DNA of 64,000 nt, from contig NC_019680.1 in assembly GCF_000316685.1 (NCBI RefSeq), positions 1,489,501 to 1,553,500 of the forward strand. Direction: 5' to 3'. Origin of the DNA: Synechococcus sp. PCC 6312 (GTDB lineage: Bacteria; Cyanobacteriota; Cyanobacteriia; Thermosynechococcales; Thermosynechococcaceae). Under the pieces are notes generated by a model. That model was not told the DNA's origin. It ran no database searches and saw only the letters and a list, made by a program, of their open reading frames with translations. The position numbers were made by a program, and so were the translations under genes. Shown here in pieces: positions 1 to 8,313 of this stretch. The number at the start of each line of letters is the position of its first letter. Position 1 is the stretch's first letter.

Positions 1-368
1 TCTAGTTCAACATTGCGAACTTGGGGCATTTTTTCGAGATTAAAATTTTCAAAAATAATTGAGGAAAATCCGCCTAAAGCGGTGATGTCAATTCCATGTT
101 TTTGGGCGTGGGCCATAGCATTAATAATTTTACGGGTTGCAGCTTTAATCCGTTGTTGGGCCAGCATTTCCGGCAAGAAGCAGGATTCGACATATTTTCC
201 CTGAATGGTTTTACCGGTGATGCTCGTAACCATAATCTCATCAACAATCTGGGGCGGGGCCATACACCAAAACTCCAGGCCTTGATCTGCGTATTCGGGA
301 TAACCTAAGTCTCGGGCAACAGATTGAGCATGATCGAGGCTGGTGAGATGACCAATAAGTCCAAACAT
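1..368 (-). CDS. aar: Long-chain acyl-[ACP] reductase, 5' part (cut by window edge)
   Basis: This is the N-terminal 122 codons of the fatty acyl-ACP reductase that makes fatty aldehydes, the first step of cyanobacterial alkane synthesis. The ATG at 368-366 opens with [20 protein letters not shown], followed by [15 protein letters not shown] and, further in, [12 protein letters not shown] and [16 protein letters not shown]. These blocks are near-invariant in cyanobacterial AAR. The remaining two thirds, with the NADPH-binding part, lies left of position 1. The partner aldehyde-deformylating oxygenase gene normally sits just upstream on the same strand, but here the upstream neighbour is the divergent larE. 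Identification comes from remembered family sequence and is strong. Confidence 0.93.
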   Translation of the reverse strand, partial: MFGLIGHLTSLDHAQSVARDLGYPEYADQGLEFWCMAPPQIVDEIMVTSITGKTIQGKYVESCFLPEMLAQQRIKAATRKIINAMAHAQKHGIDITALGGFSSIIFENFNLEKMPQVRNVEL

Positions 369-600
369 GGGCAGTTGATGAGGGGAATATAAAGGAAGAT
401 AAAGAAAACTATCAGGACAAAATATATGGCTGATACGTTAGAGTCTAACTCAGTCCTTGCAGTTTTGAACCAGGCCGGGTCAAGTTGGGGATCAATCTCT
501 CGGTGAGAGTAGCTGGAGGGAGCGGGATAAAATGCAGAAGAGAGGCTGCTGGGGCCAGACTCAATTTTTCAACTCTATAATTTTGCTGGTTGTGCAATTC

Positions 601-1437
601 ATGACAGTTTCTCCATCTCTTGAGATTAAACTCACTCAACTGAAAACCCTGTTTACGGAAATGGGCCGGGCCCTGGTGGCCTATTCCGGGGGAGTCGATA
701 GTTCTTTGGTCGCCAAGGTGGCCTGGGATGTTTTGGGAGATAAGGCCCTTGCTGTCACGGCGGTTTCTCCTTCTCTATTACCCGAAGAATTGGTCGAGGC
801 TGAGGATCATGCGGCCGAAATTGGCATTCTCCACAAGCTTGTCGAAACCCAAGAACTCTCTCGGCCCGGCTATGCGGCTAATCCCGTCAATCGCTGCTAT
901 TTCTGCAAAAGTGAACTGCACGACACCTTAAAACCCTTGGCTCAAGCCCTTGGCTATGACTATGTGGTAGATGGGGTAAACGCCGATGATCTCCAAGATT
1001 ATCGTCCGGGGATTCAGGCGGCCCAGGAACGAGGGGTGAGGTCGCCCTTGGCAGAAGTGGGAATTTCCAAGTTAGAGGTGCGGCAGTTAGCCAAAGAACT
1101 CGGCCTGGCCTGGTGGGATAAGCCGGCCCAACCCTGCTTAAGCTCTCGTTTTCCCTATGGCGAAGAAATTACTCTGGAAAAACTGCAACGAGTGGGGCGG
1201 GCTGAACAATATCTCCGCAAATTAGGCTGGCGAGAATTACGAGTGCGTTCCCAGGCCACAACCGCCCGCATTGAACTCCCGCCTGAGCAAATTAAGCAAT
1301 TTATTGCTGAAACAGATTTAGAGGCGCTCGTCCAGGCCTGGCAGGAATGGGGCTTTACCTATGTGACATTGGATTTAGAAGGCTTTCGCAGTGGCAAGTT
1401 AAATCAAGAATTACCCGCGGTGGCTCGGACTTCTTAG
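601..1437 (+). CDS. larE: ATP-dependent sacrificial sulfur transferase LarE
   Basis: PP-loop protein of 278 residues that adenylates pyridinium-3,5-biscarboxylic acid mononucleotide and donates sulfur to build the nickel-pincer cofactor. The ATP loop SGGVDSS is at residues 29-35. The sacrificial-cysteine motif PCLSSRF places Cys179 where LarE enzymes lose sulfur. A second pair, NRCYFCK (Cys99, Cys102), is present; some LarE proteins use three cysteines to hold a [4Fe-4S] cluster and may then recycle sulfur, so this could be that type (inference). An in-frame ATG exists at 532, but ATG 601 gives the family-length N-terminus. larB and larC are not in the window. It is divergent from aar and convergent with rluE, ending 10 bp from it. 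Confidence 0.88.
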   Translation: MTVSPSLEIKLTQLKTLFTEMGRALVAYSGGVDSSLVAKVAWDVLGDKALAVTAVSPSLLPEELVEAEDHAAEIGILHKLVETQELSRPGYAANPVNRCYFCKSELHDTLKPLAQALGYDYVVDGVNADDLQDYRPGIQAAQERGVRSPLAEVGISKLEVRQLAKELGLAWWDKPAQPCLSSRFPYGEEITLEKLQRVGRAEQYLRKLGWRELRVRSQATTARIELPPEQIKQFIAETDLEALVQAWQEWGFTYVTLDLEGFRSGKLNQELPAVARTS

Positions 1438-1447
1438 GGGGCATATA

Positions 1448-2032
1448 TTACCGTGTTGGCTGAATAGACCGTAACTCTTGGGTCGTTAAGGGTCGCCATT
1501 GGCCTGGAGTGAGTCCTGCTAAGGAGAGGTGCTCAATTTGGCATCGGACTAAGCGCAATGTTGGCAGGCCCACCGCAGCCGTCATCCGTCTCACTTGGCG
1601 ATTGCGACCTTCCCTAAGGGTCAACTCTAACCAGGCTGTCGGAATTTTGGCTCGAGAGCGAATTGGCGGCTCACGGGGCGGTAAATCCGGGGGAATGGCC
1701 AGGTGTTGGACGAGGGTTGGACGGGTTAAATAGTTTTGAATTTTCAATCCCCCTTGGCGCAGTTGTTGCAGTTGAGTTGGGGTGGGTTGCCCTTCAACTT
1801 GCACCCAATAGGTGCGGCGGTGCCCGTAGCGGGGATCACTGAGAAAATGCTGCAATCGCCCATTATCGGTCAGGAGGAGTAGGCCCTCGCTATCGTGATC
1901 TAAACGCCCAACTGGATAGACATCAGGGATGGGAATAAACTCCTTCAGGGTGGGGTGGGAAGATCCTGGTTCTGGGCTAAATTGGCTGAGCACCCCATAG
2001 GGTTTGTAGAAGATTAGATAATGCTGGGGCAA
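1448..2032 (-). CDS. rluE: RluE-type rRNA large-subunit pseudouridine synthase
   Basis: RsuA/RluE-family pseudouridine synthase of 194 residues, acting on 23S rRNA (position 2457 in E. coli numbering for RluE). The opening [13 protein letters not shown] is typical of RluE, and the catalytic block [15 protein letters not shown] puts the nucleophilic aspartate at residue 45. There is no N-terminal S4 domain, which separates it from RluB/Rsu[10 protein letters not shown] and GRNRQVRRM are the other conserved blocks. The start is a TTG at 2032-2030; no better ATG lies near it. It is divergent from purH, whose start is 88 bp away. Confidence 0.85.
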   Translation of the reverse strand: MPQHYLIFYKPYGVLSQFSPEPGSSHPTLKEFIPIPDVYPVGRLDHDSEGLLLLTDNGRLQHFLSDPRYGHRRTYWVQVEGQPTPTQLQQLRQGGLKIQNYLTRPTLVQHLAIPPDLPPREPPIRSRAKIPTAWLELTLREGRNRQVRRMTAAVGLPTLRLVRCQIEHLSLAGLTPGQWRPLTTQELRSIQPTR

Positions 2033-2120
2033 GGCGATCCCTGATTGATTCCGGCAAGTACGGTATTATCCTACTGTGTCCAAAGTTATCTATGCTGGAA
2101 GGTAGCGATTGGATACGTTC

Positions 2121-3671
2121 ATGACCCGCCTGGCACTTCTCAGCACCTCCGATAAATCTGGCCTGGTTGATTTGGCTAAAACCCTAGTTGAAGAATTTGG
2201 GTTTCAACTCCTCAGCAGTGGTGGGACAGCCGCAACCTTAGCCGCCGCCAATATCCCCGTCACTAAAGTTTCAGACTATACTCAATCTCCAGAAATCCTG
2301 GGGGGGCGCGTCAAAACTCTCCATCCGAAAATTCATGGGGGGATTCTAGCGCGGCGAAACTTAGAGCTAGATTTAGCGGACTTGGCCGCCCAGGCCATCG
2401 AACCTATTGATTTGGTTGTGGTCAATCTTTACCCCTTTCAAGCCACCATTGCCAAAGCCGATGTCTCCTTTGGGGATGCGATTGAAAATATTGACATTGG
2501 TGGGCCGACTTTAATCCGCGCCGCCGCTAAAAATCATGCCCATGTCACGGTTCTCTCCAATCCCAATCAATACGATGCCTATCTCCAGCAGTTGCGGCAA
2601 GAAGGAGCCAGCCCTACTCCAGAATTTCGCCTCAAATGTGCCCAGGCCGCCTTTGCCCACACCGCCGAATATGACCAGGCCATTGCCAGTTACCTCCTGA
2701 GCGCCACTGATTCTGACCTGGAAGAGCCTTTACCCACGAGCTTTACCTTGAGTGGTGTGATTCAGCAAACCTTGCGCTACGGTGAAAACCCCCATCAAGC
2801 TGCGGCCTGGTATCGAACAGGAACAACTCCCACCGGTTGGGCCGCCGCCAGACTCCTCCAAGGCAAAGAACTGAGCTATAACAATCTCTTAGACCTAGAG
2901 GCGGCCCGCTCCCTGGTGGCGGAATTTTCCGATCAGCCCACCGCCGTCATTGTTAAGCACACAAATCCCTGTGGGGTTGCCACTGCCTCAACCCTCAAGT
3001 CAGCCTATGAGCGAGCATTCGCCGCCGATAGTGTTTCCGCCTTTGGGGGCATTGTGGCCCTGAATCGCCCCTTGGATGCAGAAACTAGTGAATTATTGAC
3101 CCAAACTTTTTTGGAATGTGTGGTTGTGCCAAGCTGCGAACTGGAAGCCCAGGCCCAGTTAGCCCACAAGCCCAAAGTCCGAGTTTTAGTGGCTCCAGAT
3201 TTGGCAGTCGGGCCACCCGTAGTCATTCGTACCATTGCTGGGGGATTTTTAGCCCAAGGAGCCAGCGATCATGCGCCAAACCCTGATGAATGGGGAATTG
3301 TCACCCAGTCCCAGCCCACTCCAGAGCAGTGGCAGGATTTAATTTTTGCCTGGAAAGTGGTTAAGCACGTCAAGTCTAATGCCATCGTTGTCGCCAAACA
3401 GTCACAAACCCTAGGCATTGGGGCTGGGCAAATGAATCGAGTTGGTTCGGTGCAAATTGCCTTGGCCGATGCGGCTGCGGCTGCCCAAGGGGCTGTTTTG
3501 GCCAGTGATGGCTTTTTCCCCTTTGCTGATTCTGTCCAAACCGCCGCCGCCGCCGGAGTGAAGGCAATTGTTCAACCGGGGGGCAGTTTACGAGATCAAG
3601 AGTCCATCCAAGCAGCCAATGAGCTCGGCCTGGTGATGGTGTTCACGAATCGTCGCTATTTCCGGCATTAA
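2121..3671 (+). CDS. purH: Bifunctional AICAR transformylase / IMP cyclohydrolase
   Basis: Catalyses the last two steps of de novo purine synthesis: formylation of AICAR by 10-formyl-THF, then ring closure to IMP. The N-terminal cyclohydrolase domain (about residues 1-195) starts MTRLALLSTSDKSGLVDLAK and contains GGRVKTLHPKIHGG and NLYPF. The C-terminal transformylase domain shows RYGENPHQ, the catalytic VKHTNPCGVA, SAFGGI and KHVKSNAIV, and ends in the usual RYFRH. An upstream TTG at 2109 is in frame, but the ATG at 2121 matches the family N-terminus, giving 516 residues. TATTAT at 2064-2069 could be its -10 box, with no good -35. purB (58532-59827) is far away, so pur genes are dispersed. 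Confidence 0.95.
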   Translation: MTRLALLSTSDKSGLVDLAKTLVEEFGFQLLSSGGTAATLAAANIPVTKVSDYTQSPEILGGRVKTLHPKIHGGILARRNLELDLADLAAQAIEPIDLVVVNLYPFQATIAKADVSFGDAIENIDIGGPTLIRAAAKNHAHVTVLSNPNQYDAYLQQLRQEGASPTPEFRLKCAQAAFAHTAEYDQAIASYLLSATDSDLEEPLPTSFTLSGVIQQTLRYGENPHQAAAWYRTGTTPTGWAAARLLQGKELSYNNLLDLEAARSLVAEFSDQPTAVIVKHTNPCGVATASTLKSAYERAFAADSVSAFGGIVALNRPLDAETSELLTQTFLECVVVPSCELEAQAQLAHKPKVRVLVAPDLAVGPPVVIRTIAGGFLAQGASDHAPNPDEWGIVTQSQPTPEQWQDLIFAWKVVKHVKSNAIVVAKQSQTLGIGAGQMNRVGSVQIALADAAAAAQGAVLASDGFFPFADSVQTAAAAGVKAIVQPGGSLRDQESIQAANELGLVMVFTNRRYFRH

Positions 3672-3687
3672 AGCCCAGGTTGCCATC

Positions 3688-4797
3688 ATGGTGCGTTTTG
3701 GCATTATTAGTGATCCCCATATTGCCCTGCCTGAAACCCTGCCCGAGCCTAGTCGCCGCTTTCCCTTAGTGGAATTTAGTATTCCGGCTTTTGAAGTTGC
3801 CTTGGCTGATTTAACCCAGTTAGGGATTGATTTTCTCCTATTACCCGGAGATCTAACCCAGCATGGAGAGCCAGAAAATCATCGCTGGTTGGGGGAGCGT
3901 CTCCAAAAACTGCCTTTCCCCTCCTATGTCATCCCCGGAAATCATGATCTGCCCGTGCCGGAACCGGATGGTCGCTCCATTGGCTTTGCGGAGTTTCCCC
4001 AGTTTTATCTCCAGGCCGGTTATGGGGATCCCCATCAGCATTACTATCGTTGCTACCCGGCCCCAGGCCTACGTTTAGTGGCCCTCAATTCCAATACCTT
4101 TAATGACCAGGGGAAACAAATTGGCCACCTTGATTTAGAACAGTGGGCCTGGCTAGAGGAAATCTTACGCTCACCGTTACCGGAACCAACCCTGACGATG
4201 GTGATGATCCACCACAATGTCATCCCCCACCTCCCCGACCAAGCGGAACATATCCTCAGTCGTCGTTATATTTTGGCCAATGCGGCTCCTTTGCGACAAC
4301 TCCTGAAACAGCACCAAGCGCCTTTGTTAATTACCGGACACCTCCATGTGCAGAATATTGCCTATGCCGAGGGATTGTATGAGATCACAACGGGTTCCCT
4401 CGCCAGTTATCCCCATCCCTATCGCCTCGTTGAAATCCCCCAGTTAGACGCTCTCGAACCGGAAGTCAAAATCACCACCCACTATGTCCAAGCCGTCCCC
4501 ACGGCCCCAGATCTACAGACCCATTCTCGCCAGTGGTTGGTTAATCGCAGTTTGGGGTTTATGGCCTGGTACTTAACTTTGCCGCCCTTAAGTTTGGATC
4601 AAGTCCAGGCCGAGCGTCTGGCCCCCCAACTGCAACAGGTTTGGGCCCAGGTTTCTGCGGGTGATGCCAGAGTGGAGCTACCGGACTTACCCCAACCCGT
4701 TCGGGCTTATTTTGAGAGCTTTAGCCATGTGCCTCCTACGGGTTGCCCCGACCTCAGTGATAACAACACGCAGTTCCGCCTCCAGGCCACTCACTAA
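3688..4797 (+). CDS. Calcineurin-like metallophosphoesterase (CpdA-like)
   Basis: Two-metal phosphoesterase of 369 residues. All family motifs are present in order: GIISDPH, LLPGDLT, VIPGNHD, MIHHN and ITGHLH, which supply the Asp/His/Asn ligands. The architecture resembles class III cyclic nucleotide phosphodiesterases (CpdA/Icc), but the substrate cannot be read from sequence and simple phosphodiesters or phosphoproteins are equally possible. The C-terminal ~100 residues (QWLVNRSLGFMAWYL onward) lie beyond the catalytic core and are unassigned. It begins 16 bp after purH and is probably co-transcribed. No signal peptide is seen, so it is probably cytoplasmic. Confidence 0.82.
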   Translation: MVRFGIISDPHIALPETLPEPSRRFPLVEFSIPAFEVALADLTQLGIDFLLLPGDLTQHGEPENHRWLGERLQKLPFPSYVIPGNHDLPVPEPDGRSIGFAEFPQFYLQAGYGDPHQHYYRCYPAPGLRLVALNSNTFNDQGKQIGHLDLEQWAWLEEILRSPLPEPTLTMVMIHHNVIPHLPDQAEHILSRRYILANAAPLRQLLKQHQAPLLITGHLHVQNIAYAEGLYEITTGSLASYPHPYRLVEIPQLDALEPEVKITTHYVQAVPTAPDLQTHSRQWLVNRSLGFMAWYLTLPPLSLDQVQAERLAPQLQQVWAQVSAGDARVELPDLPQPVRAYFESFSHVPPTGCPDLSDNNTQFRLQATH

Positions 4798-4818
4798 TTT
4801 CTGGACAGTTTAAGGAGC

Positions 4819-5676
4819 ATGGCTGCCGATAACATCTGTAAGTTCCTGGCTGAAACCTATCCCCATGCTTTTGCCACTTAGCTGTTGGGGGAATTTGATG
4901 GCGTTGACCCGCTTTGGGAACCCCTCAAAACTGAATTAGCTGTTGAGCCGATCCGTGCCGATAGCATTATCATTCTCCAACGTGCCAATACTCTCCTCCA
5001 TCTCGAATTCCAGACCCTGCCCCAATCCCAACCTGATTTGCCGTTTCGGATGGTTGATTACTATATCCGCCTTAAGCGTCTTTATCCTGAGAGCCAGATT
5101 GTTCAAGTTTTAATTTTCCTTAAACCGACCAATGACCCAAGATGCCAAATCACAACTTATCAAGACCCGCAACTTAGCCATCAGTATCAAGTTGTCCGAA
5201 TGTGGGAACAAGAGCCAAGTCCTTTTCTCCAAAACCCTGGCTTATTGCCTTTCGCCACCCTTTGCCAAACCAGCAATCCTCGCCAACTTTTAGAACAGGT
5301 TGCGACTAAACTCAATCAAGTCCCAACTCCATCTGGACGGGCCCAACTCATGGCCTGCTGTGATGTCTTGGCTGGGCTACGATTTGAGAAGGACTTGATT
5401 CATGCCATCTTTCGGGAGGAGATTATGCAGGAATCGGTAACGTATCAGGATATTTTGCAAAAGGGAGTCACCCAAGGAATTAAACAGGGGGTACAGCAAG
5501 GACTACAACAGGGAGAGGTTGCGGTGGTGGTCCGCCTACTCTATCGCCGTTTTGGTGAGCTTTCTCCAGAATTGATGACTAAAGTGCGGGCCTTGTCTGT
5601 GACGGAATTGGAAGCGTTGGCCGATGCTCTGTTGGATTTTCCAGATCTGGCGGCATTCCAGGCCTGGTTGGGGTAA
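4819..5676 (+). pseudogene. Rpn/DUF4351 transposase-like nuclease gene with in-frame TAG at codon 21
   Basis: Full gene of about 285 codons in the Rpn family (PD-(D/E)XK-type, often named DUF4351). The ATG at 4819 follows AAGGAG almost directly and encodes MAADNICKFLAETYPHAFAT, then TAG at 4879-4881, then LLGEFDG in the same frame. Family members have a tryptophan here (…FATWLL…), so one TGG-to-TAG change explains the stop. Downstream, LKTELAVEPIRADS, LLHLEFQTLPQ, FRMVDYYIRLKRLYP and FEKDLIHAIFREEIMQES are intact. A coiled Gln-rich linker and a C-terminal DUF4351 segment (LLYRRFGELSPEL) follow. Translation could restart at TTG 4885 to give 263 residues, but no Shine-Dalgarno precedes it. The otherwise clean frame suggests the stop is recent. 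Confidence 0.85.
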
Positions 5677-5708
5677 AAAATCTTGCGTTTAATTCCTGGG
5701 AAAAATCT

Positions 5709-6326
5709 ATGAAAACAGTGGCCGTGATTGATTACGATATGGGCAATTTACACTCGGTTTGTAAGGGACTGGAGTTTGCCGGAGTAGAGCCAATCGTGAC
5801 GGATCAGGCCAAGGATATTCTTGATGCCGCTGCGGTTGTGTTACCTGGGGTAGGGGCCTTTGATCCAGCCATGGCCCATCTCCACCGTCGTAATTTGGGG
5901 GAACTCTTGCCACAGGTCATTGCCCAAGGAAAACCATTTTTAGGCATTTGTCTGGGCTTACAGATTTTATTTGAAAAGAGTGAAGAGGGACAAGCCCCTG
6001 GCCTGGGTATTTTTGCCGGAACCGTGAATCGCTTCCAGGCTGAACCCGACTTAACCATTCCCCACATGGGCTGGAATCAACTCCATTTGAGTCAACCCCA
6101 ATTACCCCTCTGGCAGGGCTTGGAACCGGAACCTTGGCTCTATTTTGTCCACTCCTTCTATGTTGCCCCCAGAGAGCCGACATTAACGGCCGCGACTGTC
6201 ACCCATGGCCAACAGACCGTCACCGCCGCCATTGCCCAAAATAACGTAATGGCTGTGCAATTCCACCCTGAGAAATCGGCTACCACTGGCTTGAAAATTC
6301 TCAAAAACTTTGTCAGCCTCTTCTAA
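5709..6326 (+). CDS. hisH: Imidazole glycerol phosphate synthase, glutamine amidotransferase subunit
   Basis: Class I glutamine amidotransferase of 205 residues that supplies ammonia to HisF in histidine synthesis. The triad is visible: nucleophile Cys81 in FLGICLGLQ, and His186/Glu188 in QFHPEKS. The N-terminus VAVIDYDMGNLHSV and the block LPGVGAFDPAM are HisH-specific. The ATG at 5709 is the family start. hisF is not in the window. It lies 32 bp after the broken Rpn gene and 46 bp before rsmG, on the same strand. Confidence 0.94.
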   Translation: MKTVAVIDYDMGNLHSVCKGLEFAGVEPIVTDQAKDILDAAAVVLPGVGAFDPAMAHLHRRNLGELLPQVIAQGKPFLGICLGLQILFEKSEEGQAPGLGIFAGTVNRFQAEPDLTIPHMGWNQLHLSQPQLPLWQGLEPEPWLYFVHSFYVAPREPTLTAATVTHGQQTVTAAIAQNNVMAVQFHPEKSATTGLKILKNFVSLF

Positions 6327-6372
6327 AGAGGAAAGTCTATGGGTAGGATATTCATGATGCAGGGAAAAGATC

Positions 6373-7062
6373 GTGCCGTTTTCTGATTTACCAAACGCTG
6401 CCGAGATTTGGCAAAATACCTTGGCCTGGCAACCGAATGAACAACAACAGCAAAAATTTGCCGCCTTTTACCAGGCCATGCTGACAGCCAACTCCCAATT
6501 CAACCTGACCCGCATCACCGATGCCAAGGACTTCTGGGAAAAACATCTTTGGGATGCCCTCAGTGGGATACAACCTTGGTTAACGGATCTGACCCTAAAT
6601 CCGGGAGCATTGGTGGTGGATATTGGCAGTGGGGCTGGTGTGCCGGGTATCCCCGTGGCCCTGGCCCGACCCGATTGGCAGGTTACCCTCCTAGAGGCCC
6701 GCCGCAAAAAGGTCAGTTTTTTGGAATCCTTGCCCCAACTCTTAGGTCTGACCAATGTGAACGCGGTTTGGAGTCGGGCCGAAGACTATCACCCCCAGGC
6801 CAGTTTTGATTTGGCTTTGGTACGAGCGGTGGGGAATATTCAGCAATGTTTGCATTTCGCCCTACCCTTAGTTAAACCTGGGGGCTTAGTCATCCTTTAT
6901 CGGGGCCAATTTCAAGCGAGTGATAACCATGATCTGGAAAAAGAACTCAGTCATTGGCAGGCAACCTTAGAACAGGTTCTTTCCTGGCAAACCCCTCTCA
7001 CCGGTGGCACTCGCCATTGCCTGTTGATTCGCCGTCCCGGCCATGCCCCCCGCCCCCATTGA
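6373..7062 (+). CDS. rsmG: 16S rRNA (guanine-527-N7)-methyltransferase RsmG
   Basis: SAM-dependent methyltransferase of 229 residues that modifies G527 in the 530 loop of 16S rRNA. The SAM motif VVDIGSGAGVPGIPVALARP and the upstream block NLTRITDAKDFWEKHLWDAL are characteristic of RsmG/GidB. The best start is GTG at 6373; none of the nearby upstream ATGs (6339, 6354, 6357) is in frame, and this start gives the usual N-terminal length. It follows hisH on the same strand. Confidence 0.93.
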   Translation: MPFSDLPNAAEIWQNTLAWQPNEQQQQKFAAFYQAMLTANSQFNLTRITDAKDFWEKHLWDALSGIQPWLTDLTLNPGALVVDIGSGAGVPGIPVALARPDWQVTLLEARRKKVSFLESLPQLLGLTNVNAVWSRAEDYHPQASFDLALVRAVGNIQQCLHFALPLVKPGGLVILYRGQFQASDNHDLEKELSHWQATLEQVLSWQTPLTGGTRHCLLIRRPGHAPRPH

Positions 7063-7216
7063 ATTTAACGAGTGAAAGAGTTTATCTTACCCAGAGATGG
7101 CTAGTCTCAACTCGAGTGATCCCCCGACCCAAAGGGACACCCCCACCGGCCTGGTTCAATTTTGTGAGTAATGTCTCATGTTTGGTTTAGCCTTTCCCCT
7201 CCCTTGCCCCTTGGCC

Positions 7217-7885
7217 ATGCATATTCCCGATGGCTATCTCTCTTGGCCGGTGAGTTTGGTGAATTGGGGAATTGCCTTGGGGTTGATTGCAGTTTCGCTG
7301 CGGCGGGTAAAGGAGAGCTACCAAGACCGGACTGTCCCCTTGATGGGAGTGGTGGCGGCGTTCATTTTTGCCGTTCAGATGATTAATTTTCCGATTCCCG
7401 GTGGGACCTCTGGGCATTTGCTGGGGGGAACCCTAGCGGGGGTACTGGTGGGCCCTTGGGCCGGGACATTGGTGATGACGGTGGTCTTTATTGTTCAAGC
7501 TGTGTTTTTCCAGGATGGGGGGCTGACGGTTTTGGGCGCCAACATTGTCAATATGGGCTTAATTGGTACGTTCGGCGGCTACTATGTGTATTTAATTTTA
7601 CGGCGAATGTTTGGCTTCCAACGCTGGCGGGGGCTGGCCATTGGGGCTGGACTGGCTGGCTGGCTCAGTGTGGTGGTGGCGGCTTTAGTGGTGGCTTTGG
7701 AACTGGCCCTATCGGGAACGGTGCAATTACAGGTGGCCCTGGTGGCGATGCTGGGGTGGCATATCGTGATTGGGATTGGAGAAGCCATTATTACGGTCAT
7801 GGCCCTGAGCTATATCTGGAAAACTCGTCCGGATCTCTTCTTTGATCCCCCCCATCACCCCAAAAAAGCCTTGCAGTATGAATAA
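7217..7885 (+). CDS. cbiM: ECF transporter S component CbiM (cobalt/nickel permease)
   Basis: Substrate-binding membrane protein of an energy-coupling-factor importer for Co2+ or Ni2+, 222 residues, with about six or seven membrane helices. The frame runs back to 7178, but ATG 7217 is chosen because it gives MHIPDGYLS: in this family His2, right after Met1, binds the metal, so the start is functionally fixed. GGTSGHLLGGTLAG and LGANIVNMGLIGT are the other conserved segments. It heads an operon with the CbiN-like and CbiQ genes (58 and 19 bp gaps). Cobalt versus nickel cannot be decided. I saw no cobalamin riboswitch in the 150 bp upstream. Confidence 0.92.
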   Translation: MHIPDGYLSWPVSLVNWGIALGLIAVSLRRVKESYQDRTVPLMGVVAAFIFAVQMINFPIPGGTSGHLLGGTLAGVLVGPWAGTLVMTVVFIVQAVFFQDGGLTVLGANIVNMGLIGTFGGYYVYLILRRMFGFQRWRGLAIGAGLAGWLSVVVAALVVALELALSGTVQLQVALVAMLGWHIVIGIGEAIITVMALSYIWKTRPDLFFDPPHHPKKALQYE

Positions 7886-7943
7886 TTTCTGTAATTTCCG
7901 GGGAAATTTTCTGAGATTTTCTAAATAGTTTGTGTAACGCCCT

Positions 7944-8294
7944 ATGACTCCATCTGATCTTCCGCCTAAAAATCGTCTCCCTTGGCTAATCGGCCTGGGG
8001 GCAGCTTTGGTCATTGCTGTATTTATGTCTCCCTTAGCCAGTCAAAATCCTGATGGGTTGGATCGGGTGGCCCAGGATTTGAAGTTTGATGGCCAAGCCC
8101 ATGAAAACCCGCCCGCCCGCCAGTTACCCTTTGCCCAAGTCTTTGATGAATATGCCCTACAGGGTGTCCCCACAGGCCTAGCAACGCCCTTAGCTGGTTT
8201 AATTGGGACTCTGGTTACCTTTGGCTTGGCTTGGGGGCTGGGAAAACTGGTGATTCCGAGTCAAAAATCTCCCGCTGACCCTCCTGAAAGCTAA
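7944..8294 (+). CDS. CbiN-like PDGLE-domain subunit of Co/Ni ECF transporter
   Basis: Small membrane protein of 116 residues with two helices (about residues 11-30 and 80-103) flanking a periplasmic loop that contains NPDGLDRVAQDLKF. This is the PDGLE signature found in CbiN and in NikN-type subunits, which help CbiM-type proteins load metal. It lies between cbiM and cbiQ, as in other clusters of this type. Whether it is best called CbiN or a PDGLE (NikN/NikL-like) subunit cannot be settled by eye. Confidence 0.8.
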   Translation: MTPSDLPPKNRLPWLIGLGAALVIAVFMSPLASQNPDGLDRVAQDLKFDGQAHENPPARQLPFAQVFDEYALQGVPTGLATPLAGLIGTLVTFGLAWGLGKLVIPSQKSPADPPES

Positions 8295-8313
8295 ACTGTT
8301 CTGGCTCTAGCCC

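Noticed and set aside
7063..7216. Possible cobalamin or nickel riboswitch before cbiM
   Set aside because: No B12-box-like sequence or strong paired structure could be seen in the short leader.
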